Below are positions 5,275 through 8,271 of a stretch of DNA of 8,271 nucleotides, in pieces. The notes beneath the pieces were generated by a model. That model saw only the letters and a program-made list of their open reading frames with translations. It ran no database searches and was not told where the DNA came from. The position numbers and the translations under genes are program-made. The first letter of the stretch is position 1; each line of letters starts with the position of its first letter. Source of the DNA: Firmicutes bacterium UBA2296. GTDB taxonomy: Bacteria; Bacillota; UBA994. Location of the stretch: positions 1 through 8,271 of the forward strand of contig DDWC01000099.1 of the NCBI GenBank assembly GCA_002345475.1, in the 5' to 3' direction.

Positions 5275-7134
5275 TTAGTCGAAACTGTAGCGGGCGGCCG
5301 ATGTCTTCTTCAGGGTGAACTTGCCCACCATTTCCTTCAGCATCTCGGCCTGGCTGGAGAGCTCCTCACTGGCGGCGGCGGATTCCTCGGCGGTGGCGGA
5401 GTTCTGCTGCACCACGTCGGATATCTGCATAATAGCCTGGCTGATCTGGCTGATTCCCGCGGCCTGCTCGTTTGAGGCCGAGGCGATGTTCTCCACCAGA
5501 GCGGCAGCCTTGCCCACGCTTTCCATAATACTGGCCAGCGCCGCGGCGGTGTCGTTAGCCATGGATGTGCCGCCCTGTACCTTGTTGATAGAGTTCTCGA
5601 TCATCTCCGTGGTCTCCCGGGCGGCGTTGGCGCTGCGGGCGGCCAGGTTGCGCACTTCTTCTGCGACTACGGCAAAGCCTTTGCCGTGCTGACCGGCTCT
5701 GGCGGCCTCAACGGCGGCGTTCAGCGCCAGGATGTTGGTCTGGAAGGCGATCTCGTCGATGACCTTAATGATTTTGGCGATGTTTGCGGACGAACGGTTG
5801 ATTTCGTCCATGGCTCCCAGCATGTCCTGCATCTGCCTGTTGCCCTTTTCGGCCAAGCCTCTGGCTTCGCCGGAGATGCCGTTGGCCTGAGAAGCGTTAG
5901 CGGCGTTCTCCTTGGTCTGGGCGGCTAGCTGTTCGATGGAGGCGGTAACCTCTTCGATGGAGCTGGCCTGCTCGGTGGAGCCCTGAGAGAGGTCCTGGCT
6001 GGCGGCGGAAACCTGCTGCGCTCCGGCGGATACCTGCTCGGAGGAGGCGCTGATATTAGTCATAGCTTCGTTGACATTTTCGGCCATGAGCGCAAAAGCA
6101 TGACCCAGTGCACCGATTTCGTCCTTGCTCCTTATGTCCACTTCGATATCCAGGTTGCCTCCGGCAATGATCCCAGCTATGTTGGAGAGTTTCATTATAG
6201 GTTTGGCTATGGAATGGCCGATGAAGTACGCCAGGGCCAGACCCAGCAGAAAGGCAACCGACGTCACCCAGAGTAGGGTATTGCGCATGCTGTAAATGCC
6301 TGAGAGCACTGTGTCTCGGTATGAACCCACCGCCAGCGACCAACCTGTCCCGGGTACAGGAGCAAAACCCATGTAGCGCATGCTGCCGCTAAACATATAG
6401 TCTCCGGTGCCTGTCTCGCCCTTGACCATGCGCTGCATTACGCCTGCCAGTTCTGCATACTGGCTGTCAGTCCGGGCCTGCTCGATGAAGTTGGCTTGAG
6501 TGAGGACGAGTTCCTGATTGTCGTGGGCAATTAGGGTACCCTGGCTATTTATCATGAATGAGTAGCCGTCCTTGCCAAATCTAATGGAACGGGTAACGGA
6601 ACTCAGCAGGTCTGCATCCATACGACCGATGAGAACCGCGGCAATGCGGTTGTCTACTTCGATGGGTACGGCAATCATCATGACAACCTGGTTTGTCACT
6701 CGGCTGACGATGGGGTCTGATACGCTGCTTTCACCCCTAAAAGCCTGCTGGACGTAGTCCCTGTCTCCCAGTTGCGCAGTGGTGCCATCTACATAACGCG
6801 CCAGGCCGTCGGGTGTCACCACCGCCATCCCAAGGAATCCCAGACGTTCCACGTCCGGTGCGAGTGCGTCGCGCTGGGTTTCCCAGTCCATGGACCGGAC
6901 CCTGGCACGGGTGGCCAGCTCGTAGAGGGACATGGTGGCCATCTCGGCATTGAGACGAACCTGTTCCGCCCCCTGCGTGGCCAACATTTCCAGGGCTTCG
7001 TTTACCTCGGCGGTTACGGTGCGCTGCGACAGTAAATAAGAGACGACACCAAGGGTGGATGCAACAATGAGGATGGTTACAGCAAAGTAGAGAATAAGTT
7101 TTGTTTTGATGCTTTTGACAGAAAAACGTGACAT
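5275..7134 (-). CDS. Methyl-accepting chemotaxis protein with periplasmic dCache-like sensor, HAMP and signalling domain
   Basis: A transmembrane chemoreceptor of 619 residues that senses a ligand outside the membrane and controls CheA inside. Order: short basic N-terminus, TM1 about 12-34, extracytoplasmic domain 35-284 resembling a double Cache fold (GMAVVTPDG at 102-110, DRDYVQQAFRG at 124-134, GKDGYSFMINSQGTLIAH at 187-204), TM2 about 285-307, HAMP about 304-356, then the coiled-coil signalling domain. Its hairpin tip is EIAFQTNILALNAAVEAARAG (461-481) followed by GFAVVAEEVRNLA (486-498). The signalling domain runs about 124 residues on each side of the tip, close to E. coli Tsr by count. 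I do not see the Arg-x-Trp-Tyr motif of amino-acid-binding dCache domains, so the ligand is unknown. The C-terminus (SAARYSFD) has no CheR-docking pentapeptide. The start is ATG 7134 with GGAGG at 7142-7146. It is the first gene of mcp-cheR-cheB, and its signalling half is nearly identical to the next receptor. Confidence 0.97.
   Translation of the reverse strand: MSRFSVKSIKTKLILYFAVTILIVASTLGVVSYLLSQRTVTAEVNEALEMLATQGAEQVRLNAEMATMSLYELATRARVRSMDWETQRDALAPDVERLGFLGMAVVTPDGLARYVDGTTAQLGDRDYVQQAFRGESSVSDPIVSRVTNQVVMMIAVPIEVDNRIAAVLIGRMDADLLSSVTRSIRFGKDGYSFMINSQGTLIAHDNQELVLTQANFIEQARTDSQYAELAGVMQRMVKGETGTGDYMFSGSMRYMGFAPVPGTGWSLAVGSYRDTVLSGIYSMRNTLLWVTSVAFLLGLALAYFIGHSIAKPIMKLSNIAGIIAGGNLDIEVDIRSKDEIGALGHAFALMAENVNEAMTNISASSEQVSAGAQQVSAASQDLSQGSTEQASSIEEVTASIEQLAAQTKENAANASQANGISGEARGLAEKGNRQMQDMLGAMDEINRSSANIAKIIKVIDEIAFQTNILALNAAVEAARAGQHGKGFAVVAEEVRNLAARSANAARETTEMIENSINKVQGGTSMANDTAAALASIMESVGKAAALVENIASASNEQAAGISQISQAIMQISDVVQQNSATAEESAAASEELSSQAEMLKEMVGKFTLKKTSAARYSFD
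5328..5978. repeat. Receptor signalling-domain duplication, copy 1
   Basis: It matches 7621-8271 at a constant offset of 2293 with about 14 substitutions in 651 bases and no gaps (about 98% by hand count). The second copy runs off the window edge, so the full length of the duplication is unknown. It lies within the first receptor gene. Confidence 0.95.
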
Positions 7135-7397
7135 AACAACGCCTCCATAGTATTCGATTTGAGGAAAAACTGATCATGATACTCCCGTCGACTCGGGGGA
7201 TATTACATCATGCTGCCCCTTCCTGCTGTCCAACTCTGCAACGGATTAGGCTTACCAGAACACATATTTGGAAGCGCTTTGCACCGAGTTTCATGTAGTC
7301 GATCATCTGATTACCAAAGACTGCCTCTGGTCTGATGGGGGTGCTACGAGTGATATCTGCCCGCGGTGGCAGGGTCACTGTAATCCATTTTCAGAAG
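7135..7397. other. Leader region of the mcp-cheR-cheB operon, no gene
   Basis: This is the space between the second receptor's hairpin and the first receptor's start (minus strand). It must hold the promoter if the hairpin terminates, but I see no clear sigma-28 (GCCGATAA-type) or sigma-70 pair. The strongest local feature is GGAGG at 7142-7146, seven bases before ATG 7134. A short imperfect stem (TCCCG...CGGGGGA, 7182-7201) lies about 50-65 bases upstream of the start. I see no ORF of interest. Confidence 0.45.
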
Positions 7398-7422
7398 AGG
7401 GCCGCACCCAGGGTGCGGCCCT
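7398..7422 (-). terminator. Hairpin terminator after the second receptor gene
   Basis: AGGGCCGCACCC (7398-7409) and GGGTGCGGCCCT (7411-7422) form a perfect inverted repeat around one base, realistically a stem of 9-10 pairs with a small loop. It starts 14 bases past the TAA of the minus-strand receptor gene. The following minus-strand sequence TCTTCTGAAAA has only a poor T-tract. It probably separates this receptor's transcript from mcp-cheR-cheB. Confidence 0.72.
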
Positions 7423-7435
7423 GTGAGGGTGGTGT

Positions 7436-8271
7436 TTAGTACTTGCCAAAGTCCTTCTTACTAAGGTCGATCTTCTTCTTGGTCGGGGCCGGCTTCTTGC
7501 CGGCAGAGAGCTCCTGAGGCTTGCCGGAGGGTGCGACTTCCCGGGATCTTCCGGCATCCGGCTGATGGTGGTCATAACTGTTTCGCGTTGCCTGTATCTT
7601 TTTCAGCTTGAACTTGCTGACCATTTCCTTCAGCATCTCGGCCTGACTGGAGAGCTCCTCGCTGGCGGCGGCGGATTCCTCGGCGGTGGCGGAGTTCTGC
7701 TGCACCACGTCGGATATCTGCATAATAGCCTGACTGATCTGGCTGATTCCCGCGGCCTGCTCGTTTGAGGCCGAGGCGATGTTCTCCACCAGAGCGGCAG
7801 CCTTGCCCACGCTTTCCATAATGCTGGCCAGCGCCGCGGCGGTGTCGTTAGCCATGGATGTACCGCCCTGTACCTTGTTGATAGAGTTCTCTATCATCTC
7901 CGTGGTCTCCCGGGCGGCGTTGGCGCTGCGGGCGGCCAGATTGCGCACTTCTTCTGCCACTACGGCAAAGCCCTTGCCGTGCTGGCCGGCTCTGGCGGCC
8001 TCAACGGCGGCGTTCAGCGCCAGAATGTTGGTCTGGAAGGCGATCTCGTCGATGACCTTAATGATTTTGGCGATGTTTGCGGACGAACGGTTGATCTCGT
8101 CCATGGCTCCCAGCATGTCCTGCATCTGCCTGTTGCCCTTTTCGGCCAAGCCTCTGGCTTCGCCGGAAATGCCGTTGGCCTGAGAAGCGTTAGCGGCGTT
8201 CTCCTTGGTCTGGGCGGCTAGCTGTTCGATGGAGGCGGTAACCTCTTCGATGGAGCTGGCCTGCTCGGTGG
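7436..8271 (-). CDS. Second methyl-accepting chemotaxis protein, C-terminal part only
   Basis: The cytoplasmic signalling end of another chemoreceptor; the N-terminal sensor, membrane segments and HAMP lie beyond base 8271. 277 residues are visible, and the frame is open to the edge (first full codon Thr at 8267-8269). It carries the same hairpin tip as its neighbour (EIAFQTNILALNAAVEAARAG, GFAVVAEEVRNLA). Residues are identical to the first receptor up to KEMV, after which the two diverge abruptly. It then has a tail of about 50 residues rich in Lys, Pro and Ser, absent from the neighbour, ending KKDFGKY. The last five residues, DFGKY (codons 7439-7453), fit the x-aromatic-x-x-aromatic-COOH pattern of CheR/CheB-docking pentapeptides. 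A GC-rich hairpin follows the stop. The gene lies 301 bases upstream of, and in the same direction as, mcp-cheR-cheB. Confidence 0.96.
   Translation of the reverse strand, partial: TEQASSIEEVTASIEQLAAQTKENAANASQANGISGEARGLAEKGNRQMQDMLGAMDEINRSSANIAKIIKVIDEIAFQTNILALNAAVEAARAGQHGKGFAVVAEEVRNLAARSANAARETTEMIENSINKVQGGTSMANDTAAALASIMESVGKAAALVENIASASNEQAAGISQISQAIMQISDVVQQNSATAEESAAASEELSSQAEMLKEMVSKFKLKKIQATRNSYDHHQPDAGRSREVAPSGKPQELSAGKKPAPTKKKIDLSKKDFGKY
7621..8271. repeat. Receptor signalling-domain duplication, copy 2
   Basis: The partner of 5328-5978. Similarity ends sharply at 7621, where the encoded KEMV is followed by different C-termini (Gly-Lys-Phe-Thr in the first receptor, Ser-Lys-Phe-Lys here). 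Confidence 0.95.

Noticed and set aside
6737..7177. Minus-strand ORF overlapping the receptor start in another frame
   Set aside because: It overlaps the N-terminal coding part of the receptor out of frame and contains no domain; the GGAGG site serves ATG 7134.
7276..7285. GGTGCAAAGC on the minus strand, recalling the GCAAAGC core of c-di-GMP-I (GEMM) riboswitches, upstream of a receptor gene
   Set aside because: The flanking GGCAAACC-type segment, tetraloop helix and distal stem of GEMM are not found; a seven-base match alone is weak. A covariance-model search would settle it.
7436..8149. Second receptor as a short complete protein starting at a TTG at 8149
   Set aside because: The frame stays open to the window edge and the upstream residues match the neighbouring receptor exactly, so that codon is an internal leucine.

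Overview
The window is 8.3 kb of bacterial chromosome with GC in the mid-50s (by eye), strong Shine-Dalgarno sites and tightly packed operons. I cannot place the organism firmly. The Acr3/ArsC pair (ArsC with a Cys-x3-Cys pair) and the style of the chemoreceptor signalling domain would suit an anaerobic clostridial-type Firmicute or a deltaproteobacterium-like lineage. No rRNA, tRNA, phage gene, transposase or CRISPR array is visible.

Layout. (1) 1-1195, plus strand: the 3' part of an Acr3 arsenite efflux permease, overlapping by one base a thioredoxin-type arsenate reductase, arsC. ArsC reduces arsenate to arsenite and Acr3 exports it. (2) 1196-1485: a spacer with a degenerate copy of an intergenic repeat and, at its end, a strong hairpin between two convergent genes. 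(3) 1486-2673, minus strand: an M20-family amidohydrolase. (4) 2674-3330: about 650 bases without a gene, holding a repeat structure bounded by a 13-base inverted repeat. Inside are two 132-base direct repeats and several tracts with 7-base periodicity. (5) 3331-7134, minus strand: a chemotaxis adaptation cluster transcribed mcp-cheR-cheB. (6) 7135-7435: a spacer with a GC-rich hairpin. (7) 7436-8271, minus strand: the C-terminal part of a second chemoreceptor, cut by the window edge.

The chemotaxis genes work together: the receptor has a periplasmic dCache-like sensor and a cytoplasmic signalling hairpin, CheR methylates receptor glutamates, and CheB (receiver plus methylesterase) removes the methyl groups. 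CheA, CheW and CheY are not in the window.

I see no wholly new defence or metabolic system. The signals most worth a second look are the intergenic repeat family with heptamer-phased modules and terminal inverted repeats, the near-identical and only silently diverged signalling domains of the two receptors, and the aromatic pentapeptide-like C-terminus found on only one of them.
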